Below, in pieces: positions 26,607 through 34,935 of a stretch of 64,000 nt of DNA. The DNA is taken from positions 6,014,001 to 6,078,000 of the forward strand of contig NC_013595.1 of the NCBI RefSeq assembly GCF_000024865.1, given 5' to 3'. Below the pieces are notes generated by a model. It searched no databases. It was not told where the DNA came from and worked only from the letters and a program-made list of their open reading frames with translations. The position numbers and the translations under genes were made by a program. Position 1 is the stretch's first letter. Every line of letters starts with the position of its first letter. Source of the DNA: Streptosporangium roseum DSM 43021 (GTDB lineage: Bacteria; Actinomycetota; Actinomycetes; Streptosporangiales; Streptosporangiaceae).

Positions 26607-26961
26607 AGACCAATGATAAAATCAGAGGAAGCGGCCCCGTCACAACTTCCGCCTCCACCCGCCGGACCGGCGCCGACCGCCGGTCAGACTGTTCGGGGGC
26701 GGGCGGCGCGTGCTGCAGGGGCCCGCGAGAGCGATCGGCCGTAGGTTCTCGGACGGCGGGTCGCCCGAGCGGTCCGTCGAGGCGGGAAAAGAGCCTGGAG
26801 CGGGCATGGCGGGTGTGGAGCACGGGCAGGGCCCGTCCTGGCACCGCGCGAAGAAACGGTGACGCCCGAAGCCGCACGCGCGGCGGACGGGAACCACCGT
26901 CCTCCGGGACGGCGAGGGTGTCAACGTACGGCATGCGGAACCGACGAGAGGAACTTTTCCC
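26607..26961. other. Gene-free interval between tnpA and the Nudix gene
   Basis: Contains the promoter regions of the divergent tnpA (AT-rich 26605-26640) and the Nudix gene; GAGAGGAAC precedes the latter's ATG by seven bases. All open frames here are shadows without coding character. One end of the IS200-type element must lie in this interval. Confidence 0.5.
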
Positions 26962-27735
26962 ATGACATACGACGGTGACTACGGGGTGCCCGGCTCGCTG
27001 GCGAAGGTGCTCGCCGACGTCTCCGCCGAGCGGGCGGCCCAGGACGCCATGTGGGGCATCCAGGACCTCCCCGACGGCACCGGCCAGGAGCGGGCGGCGG
27101 CCGCCGAGAAGGCCAAGACCGACGTCGCCGAGGCGGCTCGGGAGGGCCGGCTCACCTGGCGGCACATCCTGCGGGAGGAGGTGCTCGAGGCCTTCGCCGA
27201 GGACGACCCCGACGCCCTGCGGACCGAGCTGGTCCAGGTGGCGGCCGTCGCCGCCAAGTGGGCCCAGGCGCTCGACCGGCGCGGGGCCTCCCTCCCCCAC
27301 CAGGTGAAGAAGGCGCGCTTCCGCGCCATCGTCGACGTCCACATCGTCTTCGTCCGCGACGGCACCGTGCTCCTGGCCCGCCGGGCCGGCACCGGATACG
27401 CCGACGGCCTGTGGCACCTGCCCAGCGGCCACCTGGAGGAGGGCGAGTCGGTGGTCGCCGCCGCGGCCCGCGAGGCCCGCGAGGAGGTGGGAGCCGTCAT
27501 CCAGCCGGACGACCTCACCTTCGTCCACGCCATGCACCGGGCCCCCGAGCGGGTCGGGCTCTTCTTCGCCGCCGAGCGCTGGAGCGGCGAGCCGTACAAC
27601 GCCGAACCCGACAGGTGCAGCGAGATCGCCTGGCATCCGCTGGAGGCGCTGCCCGAGGACACCGTCGGCTACCCGGCGGCGGCCCTGCGCGCCATCGCGG
27701 CAGGCCGGACCTTCGCCCTGCACAAGTGGGACTGA
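26962..27735 (+). CDS. Fusion of a MazG-like NTP-pyrophosphatase domain and a Nudix hydrolase
   Basis: A 257-residue two-domain protein. Residues ~15-105 (AERAAQDAMWGIQDLPDGTG, LTWRHILREEVLEAFAEDDP, LRTELVQVAAVAAKWAQALD) look like the all-alpha NTP-pyrophosphatase superfamily near DUF550/MazG, with the EExxE metal pattern. Residues ~118-257 are a Nudix domain with an intact box, GHLEEGESVVAAAAREAREE followed by VGA. Both halves act on nucleoside diphosphate linkages, suggesting a nucleotide-pool sanitation enzyme. The substrate cannot be inferred. Confidence 0.85.
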   Translation: MTYDGDYGVPGSLAKVLADVSAERAAQDAMWGIQDLPDGTGQERAAAAEKAKTDVAEAAREGRLTWRHILREEVLEAFAEDDPDALRTELVQVAAVAAKWAQALDRRGASLPHQVKKARFRAIVDVHIVFVRDGTVLLARRAGTGYADGLWHLPSGHLEEGESVVAAAAREAREEVGAVIQPDDLTFVHAMHRAPERVGLFFAAERWSGEPYNAEPDRCSEIAWHPLEALPEDTVGYPAAALRAIAAGRTFALHKWD

Positions 27736-27849
27736 TCACCGGCGCGCGCAGCCTCTCGTCCCGGCACGGGCGGCCCACCTGGAGAGCTCACATATCCCCA
27801 CCCCCTATGGTTAGGCAGGGCACCAATCCCGAGAACGAGGGGACATCCG

Positions 27850-29193
27850 ATGTTGCACGAGAGACTGTCGTCGATCTATGACAACGTTCTGCGCCGCAAC
27901 CCCGGGGAGATCGAGTTCCATCAGGCCGTCCGCGAGGTGCTCGAAAGCATCGGGCCGGTTCTCGGCAAGCATCCGGAATACGCCGAATTCAAGATTATCG
28001 AGCGGATCTGCGAGCCCGAGCGGCAGATCATCTTCCGGGTGCCCTGGGAGGACGACCTGGGTGAGGTGCACATCAACCGGGGCTTCCGGGTGGAGTTCAA
28101 CAGCGCCCTCGGCCCCTACAAGGGCGGCCTGCGCTTCCACCCCTCGGTCTATCTCGGCATCGTCAAGTTCCTCGGCTTCGAGCAGATCTTCAAGAACGGC
28201 CTGACCGGCCTGCCGATCGGCGGCGGCAAGGGCGGCTCGGACTTCGACCCGAAGGGGCGCTCCGACCGGGAGGTCATGCGCTTCTGCCAGAGCTTCATGA
28301 CCGAGCTCTACCGTCACATCGGCGAGTACACCGACGTTCCGGCCGGTGACATCGGCGTCGGGCAGCGCGAGGTCGGCTACCTGTTCGGCCAGTACAAGCG
28401 CATCACCAACCGCTACGAATCCGGAGTGATCACCGGAAAGGGCCTCAGCTACGGCGGCGCTCAGGTGCGGACCGAGGCCACCGGGTACGGCTGCGCGTTC
28501 TTCGTCGACGAGATGCTGAAGGCCCGCGGCACGTCGTTCGACGGCAGGCGGGTCGTGGTGTCCGGGTCGGGCAACGTCGCCGTCTACGCCATCGAGAAGG
28601 TGCAGCAGCTGGGCGGCGTGGTGGTCGCCTGCTCCGACTCCTCGGGCTATGTCCTCGACGAGAAGGGCATCGACCTCGACCTGCTCAAGCAGGTCAAGCA
28701 GGTCGAGCGCCACCGGCTGGGCGTCTACGCCGAGCGCCGCGGCGCGGGCGCGGCCTTCGTCTCCGGCCGGAGCCTCTGGGAGGTGCCGTGCGAGGTGGCG
28801 ATGCCCTCGGCCACCCAGAACGAGATCACCGGTCACGACGCCGAACTCCTCGTCCGCAACGGCTGCGTCGCCGTCGGCGAGGGCGCCAACATGCCCACCA
28901 CGCCCGAGGGCATCCGGGTGTTCCAGGAGGCCGGCGTGTCCTTCGGGCCGGGCAAGGCGGCCAACGCGGGCGGCGTGGCCACCAGCGCGCTGGAGATGCA
29001 GCAGAACGCCAGCCGCGACTCGTGGACCTTCGAATTCTCCGAGCAGCGCCTGCAGACCATCATGCGCGACATCCACGGCCGCTGCCTGCAGAGTGCCGAC
29101 GAGTACGGCCTGCCGGGCAACTACGTGGCCGGCGCCAACATCGACGGATTCAAGCGGGTGGCCGACGCGATGCTCTCGCTCGGCCTGATCTGA
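27850..29193 (+). CDS. gdhA: NADP-specific glutamate dehydrogenase
   Basis: The 447-residue product matches hexameric GdhA and catalyses reductive amination of 2-oxoglutarate with ammonium. YKGGLRFHPSVYLGIVKFLG, GGGKGGSDFDPKGRSDREVM (catalytic Lys region), PAGDIGVGQREVGYLFGQYK, and NAD(P)-site GSGNVAVYAIEK are all in place. It starts at the ATG at 27850, preceded by GAGGGGACATCCG. The length is normal and it stands alone as a single transcription unit. Confidence 0.98.
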   Translation: MLHERLSSIYDNVLRRNPGEIEFHQAVREVLESIGPVLGKHPEYAEFKIIERICEPERQIIFRVPWEDDLGEVHINRGFRVEFNSALGPYKGGLRFHPSVYLGIVKFLGFEQIFKNGLTGLPIGGGKGGSDFDPKGRSDREVMRFCQSFMTELYRHIGEYTDVPAGDIGVGQREVGYLFGQYKRITNRYESGVITGKGLSYGGAQVRTEATGYGCAFFVDEMLKARGTSFDGRRVVVSGSGNVAVYAIEKVQQLGGVVVACSDSSGYVLDEKGIDLDLLKQVKQVERHRLGVYAERRGAGAAFVSGRSLWEVPCEVAMPSATQNEITGHDAELLVRNGCVAVGEGANMPTTPEGIRVFQEAGVSFGPGKAANAGGVATSALEMQQNASRDSWTFEFSEQRLQTIMRDIHGRCLQSADEYGLPGNYVAGANIDGFKRVADAMLSLGLI

Positions 29194-29637
29194 GGACGCC
29201 CCGGGTGGAGGGGCCGTCAAAGCCCCTCCGCGCAGCCTTCCGGTCCGCGCGACCTTCCGGTCCGCCGTACGGCTGTCACCGGCCGGGAGGCCACCGGCCC
29301 CGCCGGGCGCCGGCCCCGGGGCGCGGGCCGGCGCTGGACGGACCGCGCGCGACGTGCCGGGCGGTCACACCGGGGTTGGATACCGAGTGGTCAGATACCG
29401 AGTGGTCAGATAGTGAGTGGTCGGATACTGGGCGGTCGGCCTGCGCAGAGGGACCTGATCGGGGGCGGGGATCGGGGACGCGCGGCTGACGGCGGCGGGG
29501 CGACCGCGTGCGGACCATCCCGGCCAGGCGGCGGGGGAATCACCCGTGGGGGACGTCCGCGTCAGGTGGTGCGAGAGAGTGGGTGCGGAGGCGTCCGCGT
29601 CAGGCGGTGAGGGAGACCGCGCGCGAGGACGCCGGCG
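29194..29637. other. Gene-free interval downstream of gdhA
   Basis: 444 bases between two converging genes. It holds a four-copy 15-bp repeat (29379-29438) and otherwise G-rich low-complexity sequence, including two copies of GCGTCAGGCGGTG / GCGTCAGGTGGTG at about 29559 and 29597. I see no gene. Confidence 0.6.
29379..29438. repeat. Four tandem copies of a 15-bp repeat
   Basis: GATACCGAGTGGTCA at 29379 and 29394 (identical), then variants GATAGTGAGTGGTCG (29409) and GATACTGGGCGGTCG (29424). The array ends abruptly on both sides. Confidence 0.9.
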
Positions 29638-29982
29638 TCAGGAGGTGAGGTTGACGTAGTAGCGGGAGTAGCCGTTCATGTCGACCAGGCGCGTGCCGAC
29701 GGCCCTGGCGGCGGTGCTGCCGATGTTGAGGCAGGAGTCGAAGGCGTTCTGGTAGACGTACATCGGGCCGTAGGGGCCGGTCCAGACCGCTCCGTTGGCG
29801 GCCTCGGCGTAGAAGGCGGCGTAGCGGTTGCTGGTGTTGAGTACGTGCGCCTCCCCTCCCGGGTCGATGGCCCACCAGCCCCGGGTGCCCCACTGGCCGT
29901 AGTCCCGGCAGCCGTCGGGACTGTAGAACATGATCGCGACCCACACCCTGGAGGTGTAGCGGTTACGGAAGTGCAGCTCCAT
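29638..29982 (-). CDS. DUF1036 family protein
   Basis: A 114-residue protein rich in aromatic residues: MELHFRNRYTSRVWVAIMFY, then GWWAIDPGGEAHVLNTSNRY and AFYAEAANGAVWTGPYGPMY. The pattern (N-terminal FRN/FCNRT, vAi.Y, GWW.I.PG) is DUF1036, small beta-rich proteins of unknown function, some secreted. No signal peptide here. Its ribosome-binding site GGAGGAG lies inside the last codons of the upstream gene, so the two are translated as an operon. Confidence 0.83.
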   Translation of the reverse strand: MELHFRNRYTSRVWVAIMFYSPDGCRDYGQWGTRGWWAIDPGGEAHVLNTSNRYAAFYAEAANGAVWTGPYGPMYVYQNAFDSCLNIGSTAARAVGTRLVDMNGYSRYYVNLTS

Positions 29983-29985
29983 GGT

Positions 29986-30195
29986 CTACTCCTCCGGTTC
30001 CGTGAAGCGCTGGGCCAGCGGTCTGGCGTCGACCGGCTGGTCGGCCAGGGGCGGCAGGTGATCGTCGGCCCCCGCGGCGACAGCGATCCGGTCCGCCGTC
30101 CCCGCGCGCGCGTTCACCTCCCCCGTGTCGGCCTCTGTCGTGTCCGCGAACCCCACCCGTGGATCGGGCAGACGCTCGGTGCCGTTGTCCGGCAT
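29986..30195 (-). CDS. Small hypothetical protein in operon with DUF1036 gene
   Basis: A 69-residue acidic protein, MPDNGTERLPDPRVGFADTT through LPPLADQPVDARPLAQRF. It has no Cys, membrane segment or recognisable domain. ATG 30195 is preferred because GGAG sits nine bases upstream; ATG 30210 (MELSH) is an in-frame alternative. The stop is three bases before the DUF1036 ATG. The gene is divergent from the Cas4/RecB-like nuclease gene, with ~200 AT-richer bases between that could hold both promoters. Confidence 0.62.
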   Translation of the reverse strand: MPDNGTERLPDPRVGFADTTEADTGEVNARAGTADRIAVAAGADDHLPPLADQPVDARPLAQRFTEPEE

Positions 30196-30397
30196 GTGGC
30201 TCAACTCCATTCCTTGAACGCGTTGAGTGACTGCCCCAGAACTTACAGTAATAGTCAAAGGCTGTAAAGAGTGCTGTAAAGGCAGTGCGATGGAGGTCGG
30301 CCGCATTGTCACGAGTCCGCATCCGGCCGCCGGCCCGGCGAAAAGCGTCGGTCTCATTACCTAAGGTGGCGTTCATGCGACGCATTCAGGAGACGGC

Positions 30398-32161
30398 ATG
30401 ACCCTCCCGCCCGAGCTCGTCGGGAATCCGGCCGTCGTCCGCCTGTCTGCGAGCATGCTCGACCGCCGCGAGGGCGACTGCCGTGACTTCGCCGCGGCCA
30501 AGGCCCGGCCGGACGTGCGGTCGCAGGTCTTCGAACGCCGCCGCTTCGCCCCCTGGGAGGACTTCCCGCTCGGCCTGGTCATGCGGGTGCTGGACGCCGT
30601 CGAGTTCGACGGCGCCGACGTGGCCGCGGCGGTCACGCAGGCCCTGGAGGACAACCGCGACCCGGTGCATCCCGGAGCCGCGCGCTGGATCCGGCATGCC
30701 TGCCACACCTATCTGGAGACGGCCGACAGCCTGGCCGCGGAGGGGGGCGGGCTCCGCCCGGAACGCCACCCCCGGATCGTCCAGCGGAGCGGCTCTCCGG
30801 CGGAGATGCGGGCCCTGACCGCGTGGGGCCGCTGGTACGGCTCGCCGGACGGCGCCGTGGTCGAGTTCCGCCGGATGCGGCTGCGGCGCCCGCTGGGCCG
30901 GGCCGACGGGCCCGCCACGCTGGCGATGGCCTACGTCGCCGCGGCCGGCGACCGGGCCGTGGGAGGCACGCAGGACCTCTACCGGACCGTTCCCGTCCCG
31001 GTCCGCGAGCCCGGCGCGAGCCCCCGGCGGGTGCGGGTGGTCGAGGTGGGCCTCACCGACGGCGCCGCGGCGGTGCTCGTGGACACCGCGCCCCAGCAGG
31101 TGCGCCACGCCTACCTCTCCTCCGTGAGACCCGTGGCGGCCGGGCTGCTGGCCGGCGGCCACAGGACACCCGGCGGCGACTGCGCCGACTGCAAGCTGCG
31201 TGCCTCGTGCGGCGCCCTCCCGCGGACACCGGGGCTGCTGGGCCTGCCCGACCGGGGGACCCACCGGCGCACCTGGTCGATCACGACGGCCCGGCAGTAC
31301 CAGATCTGCCCGGCCCAGGCGCACATGCGCGACCTCCGGCTGCCCGCCGAGGAGGCCGAGAGCACGGCGGTTCGGCGCGGGCTGATCGTGCACCAGTGGC
31401 TGGAGGCCGCCCACGGCCGCCCCGGCGCGAGGCCGTGCGCGCCGGAGGATCTCCCCGATCCCGAGACCGGCGACCTCACCTGGGACGGGCCGCCGATGAG
31501 CCGGGACGAATACCGCCGGGCCCGGCCGTACCTGCTCCAGCACCTGCGGGTGTGCCCGCTGCTCGGCGGCGAGGTCACCCACGTCGTCCCGGAGCCCAGG
31601 GTGGCCGCCTACGATCCCGACGCCGACGTCCTGGTCGTCGCCAATCCCGACCTGCTCCGCCGGGTGGGCGGGCGCCTGGTCTACCGGGAGCAGAAGACCT
31701 CCGCCGCGGAGCGCGGCATCACCGCCGAGAACGCGCTGGAGATGGTCCCGCAGCTCGCCCTGGCCGTCTGCCTGATCGCGGACGGCGCGTTCGGGGACCC
31801 CTCCGGGTCGGTCGAGCTGGAGCAGCTCACCCCCGTTTCGGGCGAGGTCGTCACGTTCGACGCCGCGGATCCGGTGGTGGTCGCGACCGCGCGGGCCGTC
31901 GTGTCCGGCCGCACCCGCGCGTGGCATCGGGACGTCGCCTTCCGCGCGACCCCCGGTCCGTGGTGCCGCGTCTGCCCGGTGACCCGCTGGTGCCCGGACG
32001 CCTCCCGTTCCGGCGACGGCGCGCCGCTCGTCCTGGACGGCCTGGTGATCGACCCCGCCACCGGCGAGATCCTGGAGTCCTCCGGCCGCCCGAGCAGCCA
32101 CGCCGAGGCGGTGGCCGAGGCGATCGCCGCCCCCGAACTCGACGACGAGCCGCCCTTCTAG
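30398..32161 (+). CDS. PD-(D/E)XK nuclease with Cas4/AddB-like cysteine cluster
   Basis: A 587-residue protein. The C-terminal half is a RecB-type nuclease: VVANPDLLRR gives the Asp, LVYREQKTS gives the E-x-K (about 415-436), and MVPQLALAVCLI is the Q-containing helix (motif QxxxY-like). Iron-sulfur-type Cys are QYQICP (about 304) plus CRVCPVTRWC (about 526-535), the C-x2-C-x5-C pattern of Cas4/AddB. A second pattern, CADCKLRASC (about 262-271), in the N-terminal half suggests an ancient duplication with an inactive first copy. No helicase or CRISPR genes adjoin; only the divergent DUF1036 operon does. Confidence 0.85.
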   Translation: MTLPPELVGNPAVVRLSASMLDRREGDCRDFAAAKARPDVRSQVFERRRFAPWEDFPLGLVMRVLDAVEFDGADVAAAVTQALEDNRDPVHPGAARWIRHACHTYLETADSLAAEGGGLRPERHPRIVQRSGSPAEMRALTAWGRWYGSPDGAVVEFRRMRLRRPLGRADGPATLAMAYVAAAGDRAVGGTQDLYRTVPVPVREPGASPRRVRVVEVGLTDGAAAVLVDTAPQQVRHAYLSSVRPVAAGLLAGGHRTPGGDCADCKLRASCGALPRTPGLLGLPDRGTHRRTWSITTARQYQICPAQAHMRDLRLPAEEAESTAVRRGLIVHQWLEAAHGRPGARPCAPEDLPDPETGDLTWDGPPMSRDEYRRARPYLLQHLRVCPLLGGEVTHVVPEPRVAAYDPDADVLVVANPDLLRRVGGRLVYREQKTSAAERGITAENALEMVPQLALAVCLIADGAFGDPSGSVELEQLTPVSGEVVTFDAADPVVVATARAVVSGRTRAWHRDVAFRATPGPWCRVCPVTRWCPDASRSGDGAPLVLDGLVIDPATGEILESSGRPSSHAEAVAEAIAAPELDDEPPF

Positions 32162-32196
32162 CGGCCCGCCCTTCCAGCCGCCCGGCTCAGAACGCC

Positions 32197-32352
32197 GGGC
32201 GGCCGCGGAGGCGCTCTCCGGCGAGGTGAAACACCCCTCCCGAGCCACCGTACGCCCCTCCGGCCACTGACGCGGGGCGGCCGCGGAGGCGGTATTCAGC
32301 GAGGTGAAACGCCCCTTCCGAGCACCGTGCGGTCCTCCGGCCATTGACGCCG
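32197..32352. repeat. Two tandem copies of a ~78-bp repeat
   Basis: The segments 32197-32274 and 32275-32352 both start GGGCGGCCGCGGAGGCG and share GCGAGGTGAAAC, the CCGAGC(C)ACCGT core and TCCGGCCA(C/T)TGACGC. They fill much of the 393-base gap after the nuclease gene. No coding role is visible. Confidence 0.85.
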
Positions 32353-32377
32353 GGCCGAGGAGGTCCCTAGGATCCCC

Positions 32378-32410
32378 GCTATCCGTCTAGAAAGTATCCA
32401 GACGGATAGC
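32378..32410. promoter_or_regulatory. Inverted-repeat operator upstream of ngcE
   Basis: GCTATCCGTCT (32378-32388), 11 bases, then AGACGGATAGC (32400-32410): a perfect 11-bp dyad ~145 bases before ngcE. It is a good candidate for the ROK repressor encoded at the end of the same locus. The centre TCTAGA recalls a DasR site, but the flanks do not match the DasR consensus. Confidence 0.75.
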
Positions 32411-32554
32411 TCCACGTGTCATCCCGGCGACCGCGTCACCCGTGCGGCCCCGGAAATGACCGCTGAACGGGTTCGCCGCCGCACACCGGCCGAGAGGCCG
32501 TCATCTGGGGAGCGACATCCAGTTACCCATCGCAATTCCCCCCTGGAGGGCCTG

Positions 32555-34012
32555 ATGTCCCAATCCACTGGTATGCCGGGAGAGATGAACCGGCGGCAGC
32601 TCCTGCGCCGGATCGGCCTGACCGCCCTGGCCGCAGGTCCGGGCGCGGGCCTGCTCAGCGCCTGCGCGACGGCCGGAAGCGGGAGTGGCGCGGGGTCGGC
32701 TCCGGCCGCGGCCACGCCCGCCGCGACCTCGGCGGCCAACCCGTTCGGCGTCGACCCCGGGAAGCCGCTCGAGGTGGTGATCTTCAACGGCGGCAACGGC
32801 GACGGCTACGCGACCGGGCTCCACCAGCCGCTGTACCGCAAGACGTATCCGCGGGCGGAGATCAAGCACGTCCCCACGCAGAAGATCGGCACCCAGCTGC
32901 GCCCGCGCTTCGTCAGCGGTGACGTGCCGGACGTGGTGAACAACTCCGGCCCGGAGGCGCTCGACATGGCGGCGCTGACCGCGGAGGGTCACCTCGCCGA
33001 TCTGAGCATGCTCTTCGACGCGCCGTCGGTCGACGACCCGGGGAAGAAGGTGCGCGACACGCTGGTCGGCGGCGCCCACGAGAACTCGCTGATCGACGGC
33101 GTCCCGCACGTCCTCAACTACACCGTCGCCCACCGTGCCCTGTGGTACAACGCCAAGCTCTTCGCGGACAAGGGCTGGACGGTGCCCAGGACCTGGGACG
33201 CCTTCCTCGCACTCGGCGAGGAGACACGGAGGGCGGGCATCACGCTGTTCGCCTACCCCGGCCAGGTCGGGCCGTTCTACCAGGTCTGGAACCTCGTCTA
33301 CACCGCGGCGAAGATCGGCGGCAACCAGGTCGTCATCGACATCGACAACCTGGCGGACGGCGCCTGGACCAGCCCCGCCGTCCTGGCCTCCGTGACCGCG
33401 TGGGCGGACCTGCAGGCCAGGTACGGCGACAAGTCCTACTTCGGCCTGGACCACACCCAGACGCAGGTCAAACATCTGCAGGACAAGGTGGCCTTCTACC
33501 CCTGTGGCTCCTGGCTGGACAACGAGATGGCCAAGGACAAGCCCGACTCCTTCGAATACGCCATCGCCCCGGTGCCGAGCGTGACCGCCACGGACAAGAT
33601 GCCCGCGGAGGCCATCATGGTGGGGGTGAGCGAGGCGTTCTTCGTCTCGGCCAAGGGCGGCAACCTCGCGGGCGGCCTGGAGTACCTGCGGATCATGCTC
33701 TCCAGGGAGGGGGCTCGCGGATACACCGAGAGAACCAAGAACCTCACCGTGGTCAACGGCGTCGCCGAGGGCCTCGACCTCCCTCCCGCCGTACGGAGCG
33801 CCGCCAGGGCTCAGGACGCGGCGGGCAGGAACACCATCACCGACGCGCGGTTCGAGAGCTGGTACAAGGAGCTGTTCGACTACTCCCAGACCCAGACGAA
33901 CGCGGTCATGGCAGGCCGGGCGACGCCCGAGCAGTTCTGCGCGAACATGCAGAAGAAGGCCGACGAGATCAAGAAGGACCCGTCGGTCACCAAGCAGACT
34001 CGGAGCGTCTAG
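32555..34012 (+). CDS. ngcE: N-acetylglucosamine/chitobiose-type ABC transporter, substrate-binding lipoprotein
   Basis: A 485-residue carbohydrate-binding protein. MNRRQLLRRIGLTALA is Tat-like and leads to the lipobox LLSAC with Cys37, so it is a membrane-anchored lipoprotein. NPFGVDPGKPLEVVIFNGGN and AEIKHVPTQKIGTQLRPRFV match the NgcE group, which binds GlcNAc and N,N'-diacetylchitobiose in Streptomyces. The start at 32555 is set by TGGAGGG eight bases upstream. It is the first gene of a five-gene amino-sugar locus behind a dyad operator. The exact ligand here is inferred. Confidence 0.9.
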   Translation: MSQSTGMPGEMNRRQLLRRIGLTALAAGPGAGLLSACATAGSGSGAGSAPAAATPAATSAANPFGVDPGKPLEVVIFNGGNGDGYATGLHQPLYRKTYPRAEIKHVPTQKIGTQLRPRFVSGDVPDVVNNSGPEALDMAALTAEGHLADLSMLFDAPSVDDPGKKVRDTLVGGAHENSLIDGVPHVLNYTVAHRALWYNAKLFADKGWTVPRTWDAFLALGEETRRAGITLFAYPGQVGPFYQVWNLVYTAAKIGGNQVVIDIDNLADGAWTSPAVLASVTAWADLQARYGDKSYFGLDHTQTQVKHLQDKVAFYPCGSWLDNEMAKDKPDSFEYAIAPVPSVTATDKMPAEAIMVGVSEAFFVSAKGGNLAGGLEYLRIMLSREGARGYTERTKNLTVVNGVAEGLDLPPAVRSAARAQDAAGRNTITDARFESWYKELFDYSQTQTNAVMAGRATPEQFCANMQKKADEIKKDPSVTKQTRSV

Positions 34013-34015
34013 CCC

Positions 34016-34933
34016 ATGTCGGCGCGGCTGCGCGCGTTCGGCTTCGTCGCCGGGTCCCTCGCGGTACCGGTGGTCCTCTACGTGGCCTTCGTGATCAATC
34101 CGTACGTCCAGGCGTTCCAGATCGCGCTGACCGACTGGCGGGGGGTGTCGCGCACCCCCGGGTTCGTCGGGCTGGAGAACTTCGCCCGTCTCTGGGACGA
34201 CCAGGTGTTCTGGCAGGCTCTGCGCAATCACGGCGTGCTGCTGGTCACGCTCCCCCTGGTCACGATCGCCCTCGCGCTGTTCTTCGCCTACCTGCTCAAC
34301 CTGGGCGGAGGCGGCGCGAGCGGGAAGATGCGCGGGGTGCGGGGCGCGGGGTTCTACCGGGTGGTGTTCTTCCTCCCCCAGGTCCTCGCCGTCGCCGTCG
34401 TCGGCGTGCTGTTCAAGGCGGTCTACCGGCCCGACGAGAGCGGCGTCCTCAACAGCGCCCTGGCCGGTCTCGGCCTGGAGCCCGTCGGCTGGCTCACCGA
34501 GCCCAGGCTCGCCTTCTGGTCGATCATCGCGGTCATGGTCTGGCAGGCGGTCGGCTTCTACGTCGTGCTGTTCTCCGCCGGCATGGCCGCGATCCCCAAG
34601 GACGTCTTCGAGGCGGCGGCGCTGGACGGCGCGGGCCGGGTGCGGATGTTCCTGTCCATCACCCTGCCTCTGCTCTGGGACACCGTGCAGGTCGGCTGGG
34701 TCTACCTCGGCATCGCCGCCTTCGACGGCTTCGCGCTGGTGCAGGTGCTCTCGGTCGACCGCGGCGGCCCGGACGGCGCCACCACCGTGCTTCCCCTGGA
34801 GATCTGGAAGACGGCCTTCAGCTACTCGAAGTTCGGCTACGCCTCGGCGATGGGCGTGGCGCTGTTCTTCATGACCATCACGTTCGCGGCGCTGACCCTG
34901 CGGGTCACCCGTCGCGAGAGGATCGAGTTCTGA
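34016..34933 (+). CDS. ngcF: Sugar ABC transporter permease (NgcF-like)
   Basis: A 305-residue MalF-type permease with six membrane helices and the cytoplasmic EAA loop, DVFEAAALDGAGRVRMFLSI (about 197-216), that docks the ATPase. It begins three bases after the ngcE stop and ends two bases before the next gene. As in other NgcEFG loci no ATPase gene is present; the shared MsiK ATPase, encoded elsewhere, would energise the system. Confidence 0.93.
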   Translation: MSARLRAFGFVAGSLAVPVVLYVAFVINPYVQAFQIALTDWRGVSRTPGFVGLENFARLWDDQVFWQALRNHGVLLVTLPLVTIALALFFAYLLNLGGGGASGKMRGVRGAGFYRVVFFLPQVLAVAVVGVLFKAVYRPDESGVLNSALAGLGLEPVGWLTEPRLAFWSIIAVMVWQAVGFYVVLFSAGMAAIPKDVFEAAALDGAGRVRMFLSITLPLLWDTVQVGWVYLGIAAFDGFALVQVLSVDRGGPDGATTVLPLEIWKTAFSYSKFGYASAMGVALFFMTITFAALTLRVTRRERIEF

Positions 34934-34935
34934 CC

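Noticed and set aside
32378..32410. DasR (dre) site before ngcE
   Set aside because: Only the central TCTAGA fits; the flanking bases do not match the ACTGGTCTAGACCAGT consensus, while an 11-bp unrelated dyad is clear.
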